Notes: generated from the sequence alone by a model not told the origin. DNA of 64,000 bases from DATCHW01 sp963806045 (GCA_963806045.1 CAWDWP010000007.1:186001-250000); one strand, 5' to 3'; shown: positions 1 to 10,083, counted from the first letter of the stretch. Translations and numbers: made by a program.

Positions 1-532
1 GTAAAAGAAAACCCATACCACCACCTATAAAATATGCTGTTCGCCATTGAAATTCGTCACCGATAAAAGAAGCTACGACTGCCCCTAATATCCCCACAGT
101 TGCTACTATCATCGTACCGTAACCTCTTGTTTCCTTTGGCATAACTTCGCTTACCAGTGTAATTCCTGCACCAAGTTCCCCCGCAAGACCTATTCCTGCT
201 ATGAATCTCAATACCGCATAAACATTAACATCAGTTACGAATCCATTCAATATATTTGCTACCGAATATAAAAATATAGAGCCAAATAAAACCGATATTC
301 TGCCTTTTTTATCACCCAGAATTCCCCAGATTATTCCACCTATAAGCATTCCCATCATCTGCATGTTCAACAGTAAAACACCTTTGTTCATTATGGCGGA
401 ATCTTCCAGAACTCCTAATCCTTTTAAAGAGGGGATTCTTACAATACTGAATAAAATTAAATCGTATATATCTACAAAATACCCTAAGGCAGATATTATG
501 ATAATAGCTGCAGTATTTCTGTTTTTCAGCAT
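1..532 (-). CDS. MFS transporter, N-terminal part (runs off window)
   Basis: Reading on the minus strand from the ATG at 530-532 gives 177 codons with no stop before the window edge, so the rest of the gene is missing. The product is an integral membrane transporter of the major facilitator superfamily. After a short basic N-terminus comes a first helix with an acidic FVDIYD stretch (about residues 19-24). A second helix then runs into the loop 2-3 signature GILGDKKGR (about 70-78), the classic MFS G-x3-D-x2-G-R motif, and further helices follow (AGIGLAGELGAG near 105-120). The TM1 acid and loop motif resemble the metabolite:proton symporter group, but the substrate cannot be told. It begins 4 bp after the stop of the upstream beta-helix gene, so the two are probably co-transcribed. 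Confidence 0.8.
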   Translation of the reverse strand, partial: MLKNRNTAAIIIISALGYFVDIYDLILFSIVRIPSLKGLGVLEDSAIMNKGVLLLNMQMMGMLIGGIIWGILGDKKGRISVLFGSIFLYSVANILNGFVTDVNVYAVLRFIAGIGLAGELGAGITLVSEVMPKETRGYGTMIVATVGILGAVVASFIGDEFQWRTAYFIGGGMGFLL

Positions 533-536
533 CTTA

Positions 537-2048
537 CTATTTTAGTAATATTATTTTCTTTGTATCTGAATAATTTTTTGATGATAATCTATAAAAATAA
601 ATTCCTGAAGAAAAGTTTTCGGCATTCCATTTTGCTTCATATATACCTGCATTCAGATTACCATTTATAAGAACATCAACTATTTTACCTGAAATATCAT
701 ATACTTCTAATTTCACAAACTCATTCGCGGGTATCTGAAATTTTATATTAGTAACAGGATTAAATGGATTTGGATATGCTTCAAATAATCTAAAATCTTT
801 AATAAATTCGTAATTGTTATTTATCGAAGTTAATGTCCAGATAGGCAAGTAATCCACAACTCCCAGCGCCGGATTATTATGATGTCCGAAAATATGAGAT
901 GCGACGGTATCCGGATTAATTGTTCCCCAATAATTGTTTTGTGCTTTAATAGAATCAGGCGTATTATTGTAAAGGTCAAATGTCGTGTCATTATGAGAAT
1001 TATAATAAATTTTATTAAAACCATTATCTGATGTATCGGAATTATAGATATTTCCAATATCCGGTCTTGCATTTGTCTGAATAGTTATCCCCCATAAATT
1101 CCACCTTATAGTATTTCTAGTAACAATTGCTACATTAGTTGCACCCCCGATAAAATTAATTCCGCTTCCTCCCAGCAATGGAAGTCCCTGAATATTATTG
1201 CTGTCAATTATATTATTATTAATATAAGCATTAATATTTGAACCCTGCATTGCAATACCGTACCTGTTTTTTTTAATTATATTGTTCTCAATAATAACTA
1301 AAGGAACACTACCTGCGGGAAGAAAAGAAATGCCACCGGACATAGGATATAATCCTCTTATAATATTATTTCTTATGATAACAGGGGAATTTCCGGCAGC
1401 TCCTAAATTAATTTGCGGGTAATTTCCGTTTTCAACATCATTTTCGTAAATCAAATTGTCAATGATAGTGGGCGAAGATGCAATGTTTGCACCGGATTGA
1501 ATTGCCGCATTTCCATTTCTATAAATTTTACAATGTGAAATTACAGGATTAGACCTGAATAAATATATTGCACCACGTCTTTGACCTGAAATGTAAGGGT
1601 TATTTCTTATTGTACAACTATCTATAGACATATCGCAATCCAACAAGCTTATTGCGTTACCATATTCAAAGATAAGTTTTTTCAAAACTGATACATCGCT
1701 CAGAGAATCCAGTTTTATACCGAAATATTTAAATGAAGTATCAATAGCAGTCATTTTTACCGAATCAGGCGGATTTATTTTTAAGACTCCCGTTATGTAT
1801 ATTAAAAAGGAACTCCCAACTTTTATAGTTCTGTTGTTTAATATTTTTAATGTATCACTTTGAGAAATTGTAATATTATCCTTAATTAAAATAAAACCCA
1901 AAGAATCTACAACAGCGCCAGATGAAAATGCTATAAGACTATCCAAAGTCCAGTTTCTTCCAGTTCCTGGAGTCGAATAATTTGATCTCGAAATATTATA
2001 AATAAAAAGCGATACAATCATTAGCACAGATATTGTAAATTTCTTCAT
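537..2048 (-). CDS. Secreted right-handed beta-helix repeat protein with T9SS sorting domain
   Basis: 503 residues. The N-terminus is a signal peptide (MKKFTISVLMIVSLFIYNIS). The middle (about 90-400) is a run of short repeats with asparagine ladders such as NNIIRG, NNIIKKN and NTIRWN, typical of right-handed parallel beta-helix (NosD/pectate-lyase-like) folds. The last ~85 residues form a type IX secretion C-terminal domain, with YPNPFNPVTNIKF, a GIYEAKW strand and SSGIYFYRL before a basic end. The protein is expected to be exported by Sec and then carried across the outer membrane by T9SS. No catalytic residues of a polysaccharide lyase could be assigned, so it may be structural or adhesive. 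The gene lies immediately upstream of the MFS gene. Confidence 0.85.
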   Translation of the reverse strand: MKKFTISVLMIVSLFIYNISRSNYSTPGTGRNWTLDSLIAFSSGAVVDSLGFILIKDNITISQSDTLKILNNRTIKVGSSFLIYITGVLKINPPDSVKMTAIDTSFKYFGIKLDSLSDVSVLKKLIFEYGNAISLLDCDMSIDSCTIRNNPYISGQRRGAIYLFRSNPVISHCKIYRNGNAAIQSGANIASSPTIIDNLIYENDVENGNYPQINLGAAGNSPVIIRNNIIRGLYPMSGGISFLPAGSVPLVIIENNIIKKNRYGIAMQGSNINAYINNNIIDSNNIQGLPLLGGSGINFIGGATNVAIVTRNTIRWNLWGITIQTNARPDIGNIYNSDTSDNGFNKIYYNSHNDTTFDLYNNTPDSIKAQNNYWGTINPDTVASHIFGHHNNPALGVVDYLPIWTLTSINNNYEFIKDFRLFEAYPNPFNPVTNIKFQIPANEFVKLEVYDISGKIVDVLINGNLNAGIYEAKWNAENFSSGIYFYRLSSKNYSDTKKIILLK

Positions 2049-2159
2049 TTTATTATTAAATTTTATATTTCTAAATTATTAGCTAATTTCAATTAATTAA
2101 TTAGTTTCCAATATATATTTTTATTTTAAGTCAAAAAAGGAAATACAAAATTTAGAAAA

Positions 2160-3827
2160 ATGGAATTTAATAAAATCCCTTACTTCAATGATATATTTCT
2201 CGACTATATAAGTAATTTTGAAAAACTTAGTTCATTTTACAATGGTGATTTCCGAAAGGAATCTTCGTTCAGAAATATCATTGAACTGAATGGGAATTCG
2301 TATCTAAACAATAAACCCTTCGATAGAAATAAAATTGCGGATATTTTAAGAGACCAGAATAAATTTTTTAACGGGACTCAAAAAACTTTTGACAACATTG
2401 AACTGCTACGGAAATCTAATACTTTCGCTGTCGTAACCGGTCAGCAGACCGGGATAATGTCCGGAAATTTTTATACAATCATAAAGGCAATTAACACGAT
2501 TCAGCTTTCGTTAGACCTGAATATTAAATATCCCGAATATAATTTTATCCCCATTTTCTGGCTTGAAGCAGATGATCATGATTTTCTTGAAGTGAACAAT
2601 CTGAATATTCTTAACAAGGAAAATCTTCCGGTAAATTTAAAATACTTTCCGGGTAATATTGAGCAGGAAAAATATCTTAAGCCGGTATATGAAATAATTC
2701 TCGATGATTATATAACTCAGTTTATTAATGAATTACGTAAAAATCTATCTGAAACAGAATTTACCGAAGATCTTTTTGATTATATCGACCGCTCATATAA
2801 ATCCGGAATAAATTACGTTACTTCATTTGCCCGATTTATCAATTATTTATTTAAGGATAAAGGATTAATCTTTTGTGATCCCACAGATAAAGAATTTAAA
2901 AAGCTTTTAACTCCTGTATTTCTGAAAGAATTAAATAACTATCCTGATGCTTGTGAAATAGTTATTAATATATCAGCAAAACTAGAGCTGAATTATGAAC
3001 CTCAGGTTAAACCGAAACCGATTAATTTATTTCTTAATAATAATTCAAACCGGTATTTAATTGAACCGGGTCCTGAAAATCAATTTGGTTTAAAGAATTC
3101 AAGAAAAAAAATTGAAAAAACCGAATTATTTGACATGATTGATTCTAACCCTGAATATTTCAGCGGAAATGTCATTCTAAGACCTATTTGCCAGGATTAT
3201 TTATTGCCAACTATCGCTTATATCGGGGGACCATCTGAAATTGCATATTTTGCACAATTAAAGGGTGTGTATGATTATTATAATTTGACAATGCCAATAA
3301 TTTTTCCAAGAACTTCCATCACTATTATAGAAAATAAAGTATCGGGTTTTTTAGAAAAATATCAACTCAAATTTGATGATATATTGGATTATAAAAATAT
3401 ACATTTCAAATTGATGGAAAAGCTGGATATCATTAATATAGAAAATCTTTTTGGAAAATTTAAAGATGAATTCGGAAGTTTGGTTTACTCATTCGAAAAG
3501 CAGTTAAACCAAATTGATAAAAATCTTGTAAATAACTTCAGAAATAAAACTGATAAATTCTCTGAAACTATCGATATTATAAAAATTAAATTTCTCGAAT
3601 CCCAGGTAAAACAAAACGAAGCTGCAGTAAACAAGTTAAAGTCAATTATAGATCTTGTCCTTCCGAATGGAGCATTGCAGGAAAGATTTTATAATGTTAT
3701 TTATTTTACAAATAAGTATGGATTCAAACTACTTGATTATCTTGAATCAAAAATAGATATTTATTCTTTTGAGCATCAATTGATTGAACTCAATTTTCAA
3801 CAGCTCAACACAGAATCTACCAAATAA
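2160..3827 (+). CDS. bshC: Bacillithiol biosynthesis cysteine-adding enzyme BshC
   Basis: 555 residues, close to the usual family length. BshC is the putative ligase that adds cysteine to glucosaminyl-malate in the last step of bacillithiol synthesis. Family landmarks are the nucleotide-binding FAVVTGQQTGIMSGN stretch (about 91-105), the FWLEADDHDFLEVN segment (about 139-152), the central PGPENQFGL region, YIGGPSEIAYFAQL (about 355-368) and PRTSITIIE, followed by a C-terminal coiled coil (about 440-520) used for dimerisation. The ATG start is preceded by AT-rich DNA without a clear Shine-Dalgarno. bshA and bshB are not in the window, which is common because the three genes are often dispersed. 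Its presence implies bacillithiol as a low-molecular-weight thiol. Confidence 0.92.
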   Translation: MEFNKIPYFNDIFLDYISNFEKLSSFYNGDFRKESSFRNIIELNGNSYLNNKPFDRNKIADILRDQNKFFNGTQKTFDNIELLRKSNTFAVVTGQQTGIMSGNFYTIIKAINTIQLSLDLNIKYPEYNFIPIFWLEADDHDFLEVNNLNILNKENLPVNLKYFPGNIEQEKYLKPVYEIILDDYITQFINELRKNLSETEFTEDLFDYIDRSYKSGINYVTSFARFINYLFKDKGLIFCDPTDKEFKKLLTPVFLKELNNYPDACEIVINISAKLELNYEPQVKPKPINLFLNNNSNRYLIEPGPENQFGLKNSRKKIEKTELFDMIDSNPEYFSGNVILRPICQDYLLPTIAYIGGPSEIAYFAQLKGVYDYYNLTMPIIFPRTSITIIENKVSGFLEKYQLKFDDILDYKNIHFKLMEKLDIINIENLFGKFKDEFGSLVYSFEKQLNQIDKNLVNNFRNKTDKFSETIDIIKIKFLESQVKQNEAAVNKLKSIIDLVLPNGALQERFYNVIYFTNKYGFKLLDYLESKIDIYSFEHQLIELNFQQLNTESTK

Positions 3828-3850
3828 TAAAGACCATTTTAAGCAAGGAT

Positions 3851-4255
3851 TTGAACAAACTCATTAAAAAGATTTTAATAATAAGATTCTCTTCGTTTGG
3901 TGATATTGTTCTCTCTTTTCCTCTCATTTCAATCATCAAAACTAATTATCCGGAAGCAGTACTTCATTTTCTTACGCGGGAAAAATATCATCCATTATTA
4001 CAATTAAATGATAATATTGATTTGATATTATATTCCGCTGGCGAAATAAGAAAAGAGCTAAGGGAATATATAGTTAAAGGAAAGTATGATGTAATAATAG
4101 ATCTTCACAAAAACACATTAACTTATTATTGCACGTTATTTACCGGTACTAAGATTCTTCGGATAAAAAAAAATAATCTGAAAAAATTTTTATTAGTAAA
4201 ATTTAAAATTAATTTATTAAAAGAATGTAATTCCTGTTTTTTTAAAATATATTAA
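3851..4255 (+). pseudogene. Glycosyltransferase family 9 (heptosyltransferase-like), N-terminal fragment of a frameshifted gene
   Basis: 134 residues from a TTG start. KILIIRFSSFGDIVLSFPLI (about 7-26) is the N-terminal nucleotide-sugar glycosyltransferase motif of ADP-heptose:LPS heptosyltransferases, and YDVIIDLHKN (about 79-88) is also typical of the family. The frame then runs into a stop at 4253-4255, while the protein clearly continues in the +1 frame from about 4221. The intact enzyme would add a sugar to a lipopolysaccharide core or similar glycan on the cytoplasmic face of the inner membrane. Two net +1 shifts split the gene, which would otherwise extend to the stop at 4843-4845. Sequencing error and genuine decay cannot be separated from the sequence alone. 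Confidence 0.75.
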
Positions 4256-4316
4256 TAGTTGTAAACAATTTCTTCAACTTAATGATAACAGCTTTCGAAC
4301 ATCAAAACTGCATTTT

Positions 4317-4751
4317 TTGAACGACCGGCCTGTAAAAGATAAATACTTTATTATAGCTCCTTGTTCAAGACATTTTACGAAGACATATCCTTTCGAGAGA
4401 TTTGAACAAATCATAAAATCTCTTCCTGATTATAAAATAGTTCTTGTTTCCGACAATGTTGACAGCGAAATAAATTTGTGCAAACAGTTGTCAGAAATAT
4501 CAAACAACATACTTAATTACAGCGGTAAATTAAATTATGAGAACCTATCGAATGTCATTTACCATTCTGAATTGATTATCTGCAACGACAGCGGAATATT
4601 ACATCTTGCTGAGGCACTTGGAAAAAAAGTAATATGTATATTTGGAAGCACTGTTAAAGAATTCGGATTTTATCCGCAGTTAAAATCATCGGTAGTATTC
4701 GAAAATAATTCACTTAAATGCCGCCCCTGTTCTCATATTGGGCAGAAATAA
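4317..4751 (+). pseudogene. Glycosyltransferase family 9, C-terminal fragment of a frameshifted gene
   Basis: This is the continuation of the preceding fragment, in frame +1 relative to it and open from 4221; the TTG at 4317 is probably not a real start. It carries the C-terminal half of family 9 enzymes: YFIIAPCSR, a YPFERFEQII helix, and the acceptor/nucleotide site region ICNDSGILHLAEALGK with IFGSTVKEFGFYP. A second +1 shift near 4746-4752 hides the expected C-terminus. From 4753 the third frame reads CPKKHFKCMLDI, the usual family ending after the Cys-rich RPCSHIG, and stops at 4843-4845, overlapping the start of the next gene by 11 bp. That overlap supports the idea that the whole stretch was one translated gene. 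Confidence 0.75.
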
Positions 4752-4834
4752 TTGCCCCAAAAAGCATTTCAAATGTATGTTAGACATCAGTAATTCAAAA
4801 TTAATTTCTGTGATAAAAAATAATTTAAAGATAG

Positions 4835-6022
4835 ATGAATCCTAAGATAAATTTAAAGAAAAATGAAGAGCGGAGAATAAAACTCGGCCATATGTGGGTT
4901 TTTAGTAATGAGATAGAAAAAATTGATAAGACTTTAGAAAATGGAGTTGTTGTAAACGTTTATACTAATAATGACAATTTTTTGTGCAAAGCTTTTTACA
5001 ACAAAAATTCCCTGATTTCATTAAGAGTACTGACCAAAGATCCTGATGAAGAAATTGATTTTGACTTCTTTAAAAAGAATATATCCAGAGCGTTTAAGTT
5101 AAGGGACTCATATTTAAGAAACAAAACTTCTTATCGCTTAATTAATGGTGAAAGTGATTATCTTCCGGGATTAATAATTGACAAATTTGAAAATAAATTT
5201 TCTCTCCAAGCATTCAGCATCGGCATTGAAAATTGTTTACCTGAAATAGTTTCCGTATTAACAGATTTATTCCACCCTGAATTAATAATTGCTAAAAATG
5301 ATTTTGAAATGAGAAATTTAGAAGGACTGGAAAGATATGAAAAAATATTATTTCAGAAAGATGAAAATTCTACGGCGACATTCATAACTGAACTTGACGG
5401 AATTAAATATTCAATTGATTTAACTGCAGGGCAAAAAACAGGATTTTATCTGGACCAGGTAAATAGCAGGTTTCTGATAAGAAAATATATTAACTCCAAA
5501 TCCCAAATTCTGGATTTATTTTGCAATGAAGGCGGATTCTCTTTAAATGCCGCTTTTGCAGGTGCAAACAAAATTGTCTCTGTAGATTCATCAAAAAATG
5601 CGATAAACACAGGGTTAAAGAACTCTCACATAAACGGATTCGATAAAATTGAATTTATAGAAAATGACGTATTTGATTATTTGAAAAACAATAAATCAAT
5701 TATCGAGAAATCGGACTTTATTATTTGTGACCCTCCTTCATTTACTAAATCAAAAAAAAATATCGATACGGCTATCAGAGGTTATATTGATCTTAATAAA
5801 TCTATTCTGAGAAATATGAAGAAGGATTCATTTCTATTCACTTTTTCCTGCTCCCATCACATAGATGAAAAAACTTTCGGAAGCATCATTACAAAAAGCG
5901 CTGCAGAATCTAAAAAAAATATCAAAATTATTGAGCAAATAAATTGCTCCCCTGATCATCCCGTATTACCTTTCATGAGCGAAACTCAATACCTGAAAGG
6001 ATTATTGTTGTTCGTTAGTTAA
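4835..6022 (+). CDS. Class I SAM-dependent rRNA methyltransferase, RlmI-like
   Basis: 395 residues. The N-terminal PUA domain (about 1-75, with the GHMWVFSNEI motif) is followed by an RlmI-type EEHEA-like linker (NGESDYLPGLIIDKF) and a Rossmann methyltransferase domain: AGQKTGFYLDQ (about 205-215), motif I LDLFCNEGGFSLNA, and the catalytic region CDPPSFTKSKK. RlmI of E. coli methylates C1962 of 23S rRNA, and this homologue probably makes a 5-methylcytosine in rRNA. The ATG overlaps the remains of the glycosyltransferase gene by 11 bp. Subgroup assignment (RlmI versus other COG1092 members) rests on overall architecture. Confidence 0.88.
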   Translation: MNPKINLKKNEERRIKLGHMWVFSNEIEKIDKTLENGVVVNVYTNNDNFLCKAFYNKNSLISLRVLTKDPDEEIDFDFFKKNISRAFKLRDSYLRNKTSYRLINGESDYLPGLIIDKFENKFSLQAFSIGIENCLPEIVSVLTDLFHPELIIAKNDFEMRNLEGLERYEKILFQKDENSTATFITELDGIKYSIDLTAGQKTGFYLDQVNSRFLIRKYINSKSQILDLFCNEGGFSLNAAFAGANKIVSVDSSKNAINTGLKNSHINGFDKIEFIENDVFDYLKNNKSIIEKSDFIICDPPSFTKSKKNIDTAIRGYIDLNKSILRNMKKDSFLFTFSCSHHIDEKTFGSIITKSAAESKKNIKIIEQINCSPDHPVLPFMSETQYLKGLLLFVS

Positions 6023-6093
6023 TTTCTTTACAATTTCTTAACGCAAAGAATCCATTATTTTTTCTATTTTGCAGGAAATAATATAATTAATCC

Positions 6094-7023
6094 TTGAGTG
6101 CTATAAAAAGCCGTAAGAAATTATCTGATATAATATTTGAAAATATTACATTAATATTTGCTTTGCTTATTATAGCCATCGTGTTTCAAATAATATTTGA
6201 AATGTATAAGGATTCCGAAGCGTCCAGAAATGCATTTGGATGGGGATTTATCTTTGATAATAATTGGGAACCCAATAAAGAAATCTTTGGTGCGCTGCCG
6301 TTTATTTATGGGACTGTTGTTTCATCATTAATCGCTTTGATAATAGCATTACCAATCAGCCTTGGAGTTGCAATATTTCTTTCCGAACTGGCTCCGCCTG
6401 TTATTAAGAATTCTTTAAGCTTCCTGATTGAAATATTGGCCGCGATTCCAAGTATAATTTATGGTTTTTGGGGAATATTTGTGCTGGCACCTTTTATGAA
6501 AAATACCATTCAGACTTTTTTTAACAGCACATTTGGTTTCCTGAATATATTCAGTGAAAGTACTTCAGGATTAGGTCTGATGACTGCATCGATTATACTC
6601 GCAATAATGATTACTCCAATAATTTCATCTATTTCCAGAGATGTACTTAAAGCAATTCCTCAGGCACAGCGTGAAGCAGCTTATGCATTAGGTTCTACAA
6701 GATGGGAAGCAATAAAGATGGCTTTACTAAATGCTAAAAGTGGAATATTCGGGGCAAGTGTTTTAGGACTGGGTCGGGCCTTAGGGGAAACAATGGCAGT
6801 TACGATGGTGATAGGGAACAGGGCACAAATAAAAGCCTCTTTGTTTGAACCGGCTTATACTATGGCATCAGTAATTGCAAATGAATTTGCTGAAGCTTCG
6901 GGTAAGCTTCATGTATCTGCCTTGATTGAAATAGGACTTTTGTTATTTGGTGTAACTTTTATAATTAATTCAATTGCAAGATTATTGATTTATTCAGCAA
7001 CCGGAAAGTCGGATAGAAAATAA
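6094..7023 (+). CDS. pstC: Phosphate ABC transporter permease PstC
   Basis: 309 residues from a TTG start; the next in-frame ATG is about 30 residues in and would remove the first helix. It is one of the two inner-membrane permeases of the high-affinity phosphate importer. Six transmembrane helices are visible, and the ABC-permease EAA loop reads QREAAYALGSTRWEAIKMAL, followed by GRALGETMAVTMVIGN, which is characteristic of PstC. It sits 2 bp before pstA and 5 bp before the pstB neighbourhood in a tight pstCAB operon. No pstS precedes it and no phoU follows. Confidence 0.93.
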   Translation: MSAIKSRKKLSDIIFENITLIFALLIIAIVFQIIFEMYKDSEASRNAFGWGFIFDNNWEPNKEIFGALPFIYGTVVSSLIALIIALPISLGVAIFLSELAPPVIKNSLSFLIEILAAIPSIIYGFWGIFVLAPFMKNTIQTFFNSTFGFLNIFSESTSGLGLMTASIILAIMITPIISSISRDVLKAIPQAQREAAYALGSTRWEAIKMALLNAKSGIFGASVLGLGRALGETMAVTMVIGNRAQIKASLFEPAYTMASVIANEFAEASGKLHVSALIEIGLLLFGVTFIINSIARLLIYSATGKSDRK

Positions 7024-7025
7024 AT

Positions 7026-7895
7026 ATGAATGTATCTGATTTAAAGCATCGTCGAAAATCTAAAAGAAGAAAAATTACAAATGTAGTTATGCAATCTTTT
7101 TGCGTTTCTGCGGCTTTGGTGGCAATTATCCCGTTGATTTATATATTTGTATACACAACATCGAAAGGTATTTCATCCTTGAATCTTGATTTTTTCACAC
7201 AGCTTCCAAAACCAGTGGGAGAAGAGGGAAGTGGCATGGCTAATGCTATTGTCGGTACAGTAATTCTTGTGGGACTCGGAGCATCTTTTGGTATTCCGGT
7301 TGGCATACTCGCAGGAATTTATGTATCCGAGTATTCCAAATCTATATTGGCAAACATCGTGAAATTTGTAACTGATGTATTAAGTGGTATTCCATCTATT
7401 GTAATAGGAATATTCGCATATGGAATTGTCGTTCTTCCTATGCAGAGATTTTCGGCTATAGCCGGTGGTTTTGCGCTTGGTATACTGATGATACCAATCA
7501 TCACTCGTACTACAGAGGAAATGCTTAAATTGGTTCCATACAATCTTCGGGAAGCATCGCTCGCATTAGGGGTGACTAAATGGATTACGACTATAAGAAT
7601 TGTACTGAGAACAGCTCTTCCCGGCATTATTACGGGGATTCTCCTGGCACTTGCAAGAGCTGCCGGAGAAACTGCCCCTCTTCTATTTACTTCTTTTGGC
7701 AATGCATTCTGGCAAACAAATTTGGATGCACCTATGGCATCTTTACCTGTTCAGATTTTTTCATATGCAATTTCTCCGTATGAAGATTGGCATAAAAAAG
7801 CCTGGGCTGGCGCTTTCGTTCTCATTTTTTTAGTTTTTGTTTTTAGTTTAATTACGAGGATTATTTCTCGAAATAAATATTCCGGGAAGATATAA
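7026..7895 (+). CDS. pstA: Phosphate ABC transporter permease PstA
   Basis: 289 residues, the second permease of the Pst phosphate importer. A basic N-terminus precedes the first helix. The large periplasmic loop contains SKGISSLNLDFFTQLP (about 47-62), and the helices include GILAGIYVSEY. The EAA loop reads NLREASLALGVTKWITT, with LALARAAGETAPLLFT after it, a signature of PstA. The start ATG lies 2 bp after the pstC stop and the stop is 2 bp before pstB, so translation is probably coupled. With PstC it forms the membrane channel through which phosphate delivered by a PstS-type protein passes. Confidence 0.93.
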   Translation: MNVSDLKHRRKSKRRKITNVVMQSFCVSAALVAIIPLIYIFVYTTSKGISSLNLDFFTQLPKPVGEEGSGMANAIVGTVILVGLGASFGIPVGILAGIYVSEYSKSILANIVKFVTDVLSGIPSIVIGIFAYGIVVLPMQRFSAIAGGFALGILMIPIITRTTEEMLKLVPYNLREASLALGVTKWITTIRIVLRTALPGIITGILLALARAAGETAPLLFTSFGNAFWQTNLDAPMASLPVQIFSYAISPYEDWHKKAWAGAFVLIFLVFVFSLITRIISRNKYSGKI

Positions 7896-7897
7896 TT

Positions 7898-8677
7898 ATG
7901 TCATTAGAAAAATCACATAAGGAATATTCATTAACGGTGAAAAATTTATCGGTCTATTTCGATAAAAATCTTGCTTTAGAAAATGTTTCACTTTCTGTAA
8001 AAGATAAAAGTATATCTTCGATAATTGGTCCTTCGGGTTGCGGAAAATCGACTTTACTCAGGGCATTGAATTTCATGCATGAACTGACTCCAAAAGCGAA
8101 AGTTTTAGGTGAAATTGAAATTTTCGGAGAGAAAATATCAAATTTTGATGCAGTTTATCTTAGAAGTAAAGTCGGTATGGTTTTTCAAAAACCTAATCCT
8201 TTTCCTACGATGTCAATCTATGAAAATGTTGTATCAGGATTAATTCTCGGAAAGCATAAAAGATTAAAAAGAATTCAGTACGATGAAATTGTTGAAAAAT
8301 CGCTGATTAATGCCGGATTGTGGGTTGAAGTAAAAGACAGGCTTAAAGACTCTGCAATGAGCATATCAGGAGGACAACAGCAGAGACTATGTATAGCAAG
8401 AACTTTAGCCGTAAACCCTGATATAATACTCATGGATGAACCCACAAGCGCATTAGACCCAAAATCTACAGGAATAATAGAAGAATTAATGCATAACTTG
8501 AGAAAAAACTATACTATTCTTATCGTAACTCATAACATGCAACAAGCAGCCAGAATAAGCGATCATACTGCTTTTCTCTATCTTGGAAAACTTATTGAAT
8601 ATTCGTCCACATCAAATATATTTACTAACCCCAAAGAAAAACTCACCGAACAGTATATAACAGGGAAATTTGGTTAA
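7898..8677 (+). CDS. pstB: Phosphate ABC transporter ATP-binding protein PstB
   Basis: 259 residues, normal for PstB. This cytoplasmic ATPase drives phosphate import. Walker A is GPSGCGKST (about 44-52), followed by the PstB-specific LLRALNFMHEL. The Q-loop lies in VGMVFQKPNPFPTMSIYENV, the ABC signature is SGGQQQRLCIARTLA (about 153-167), Walker B is IILMDEPTSALDP, and the switch histidine is in IVTHNMQQA. It is the last gene of pstCAB; about 70 bp of AT-rich DNA separates it from the next gene, with no obvious terminator. Confidence 0.95.
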   Translation: MSLEKSHKEYSLTVKNLSVYFDKNLALENVSLSVKDKSISSIIGPSGCGKSTLLRALNFMHELTPKAKVLGEIEIFGEKISNFDAVYLRSKVGMVFQKPNPFPTMSIYENVVSGLILGKHKRLKRIQYDEIVEKSLINAGLWVEVKDRLKDSAMSISGGQQQRLCIARTLAVNPDIILMDEPTSALDPKSTGIIEELMHNLRKNYTILIVTHNMQQAARISDHTAFLYLGKLIEYSSTSNIFTNPKEKLTEQYITGKFG

Positions 8678-8749
8678 TAGGTAGTACATTTTTCATAGAG
8701 TTTTACGCTTAATTTTAATATCTTTATTGATATTAAATTAATATAAAAA

Positions 8750-9949
8750 TTGGATCAGGATAATAATTTAAATAACGAAGAGAATTCAAAAGAAGAGACT
8801 CAAAATTCTGAAATAATTGCAAATTCAACCGCTTTCTCTATTGAGAATAAAAATGGCTTAATATCCTCAAATTCGGAAAAAAGAAAAATATTTATCTTTA
8901 TACTTCCATTGCTGGTTTTGATTTATATGGGAATGGGACTATTAGAAAGGAAAGCGATTAATTATTATGAAGATTCAGATATGTCAGGCTTTTATGAGTC
9001 AGGTAATGTTAAAAACATGAAATCTCAAAGTAAATTCAATATTCTTTCCCAGGAAGATCTTTCAAAAGGTATAAAAGATACGGTTTATACAACTTTAGAT
9101 TGCTGGCTTGAGCTTCGCATCAATCAACAAATGTTATATCAGCATTTCCGAAATGGAAAAGTAGTAACTTATCCAATATCTTCCGGTAATAAGTATCTTG
9201 CCAGAAGTGTAGAATCCAGACCTGGATTGTTTGCAATTTTTGTGAAAGAAGCTCACCATGAGTCTTCTCAGTATAATAATGCAGATATGTATCATTTTAT
9301 GCCTTTTAATCAGGGTATAGGTTTTCATTCTCTAAATGGTACAGGATATTATGGTAACTTAGGAAAAACTCCGTCATCACATGGATGCATAAGGATGAGA
9401 CATCAGGATGCTCAAAAATTATTTAACGAATGTCCAATAGGAACATTGGTTCTTGCTCATAAAGGTCATTCTTCCAGATATGTTGGATTCGCTCCTGAAG
9501 GATATAAAAATGAGCAGGAATATTCAAAAGAAGATTATAAAACATTACTTGCTGCTAATCTTTACAATATTCTCGAAGGTAAATATTATGTAAACGAACG
9601 AAAATACTTTGTCATTAACCCTGAAATAATTCCCAGATCCGGCGTTTATATTGCTTATGACAAGCAAATTCCACAAAAACAACTATTACCAAAAGGAACT
9701 TATAAATTCGCTTTACGGTCAGATAAATTAAATTATAAAAACTTGAATTATCATTTTGAAGTAGATGTGAAAAAAGGTTTAGAAACTGAATCCGGGAATG
9801 AAATTATGGTTTCGGATAAAGATAAATCTGAAAATTCAAATTCCAGTAATATTGATATTAATCTTACAATGCCCAAAGATGAGTTAGTGAAAAAGTTCTT
9901 TAATAATCCGATAGGTGTTTTACCATATTTTCCACCTGAAAACAAATAA
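8750..9949 (+). CDS. Membrane-anchored L,D-transpeptidase (YkuD domain)
   Basis: 399 residues from a TTG start. An acidic cytoplasmic N-terminus (1-45) is followed by one transmembrane helix (about 47-65), so the catalytic part is periplasmic. The YkuD active-site block is clear: H193 in GIGFHS, then SSHGCIRMR with H211, catalytic C213 and R215. L,D-transpeptidases make 3-3 crosslinks in peptidoglycan or attach proteins to it. The C-terminal ~180 residues are lower complexity and rich in Lys, Ser and Asn, and their role is unknown. The gene stands alone between pstB and the tonB cluster. Confidence 0.85.
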   Translation: MDQDNNLNNEENSKEETQNSEIIANSTAFSIENKNGLISSNSEKRKIFIFILPLLVLIYMGMGLLERKAINYYEDSDMSGFYESGNVKNMKSQSKFNILSQEDLSKGIKDTVYTTLDCWLELRINQQMLYQHFRNGKVVTYPISSGNKYLARSVESRPGLFAIFVKEAHHESSQYNNADMYHFMPFNQGIGFHSLNGTGYYGNLGKTPSSHGCIRMRHQDAQKLFNECPIGTLVLAHKGHSSRYVGFAPEGYKNEQEYSKEDYKTLLAANLYNILEGKYYVNERKYFVINPEIIPRSGVYIAYDKQIPQKQLLPKGTYKFALRSDKLNYKNLNYHFEVDVKKGLETESGNEIMVSDKDKSENSNSSNIDINLTMPKDELVKKFFNNPIGVLPYFPPENK

Positions 9950-10083
9950 TATATGCTAATATTAAATATTTATGAATTTAATTTTCATATAAACTCTCGA
10001 TAATATTTGATATATTGAAAACGAAAAAAGGAACATTTTAGAATAAAAAAAGTTTAAAATAATAGAAATATAAACTATAAAAC

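Noticed and set aside
7319..7702. 127-residue minus-strand open frame inside pstA
   Set aside because: It is the antisense shadow of a strongly conserved pstA segment, with no protein-like features.
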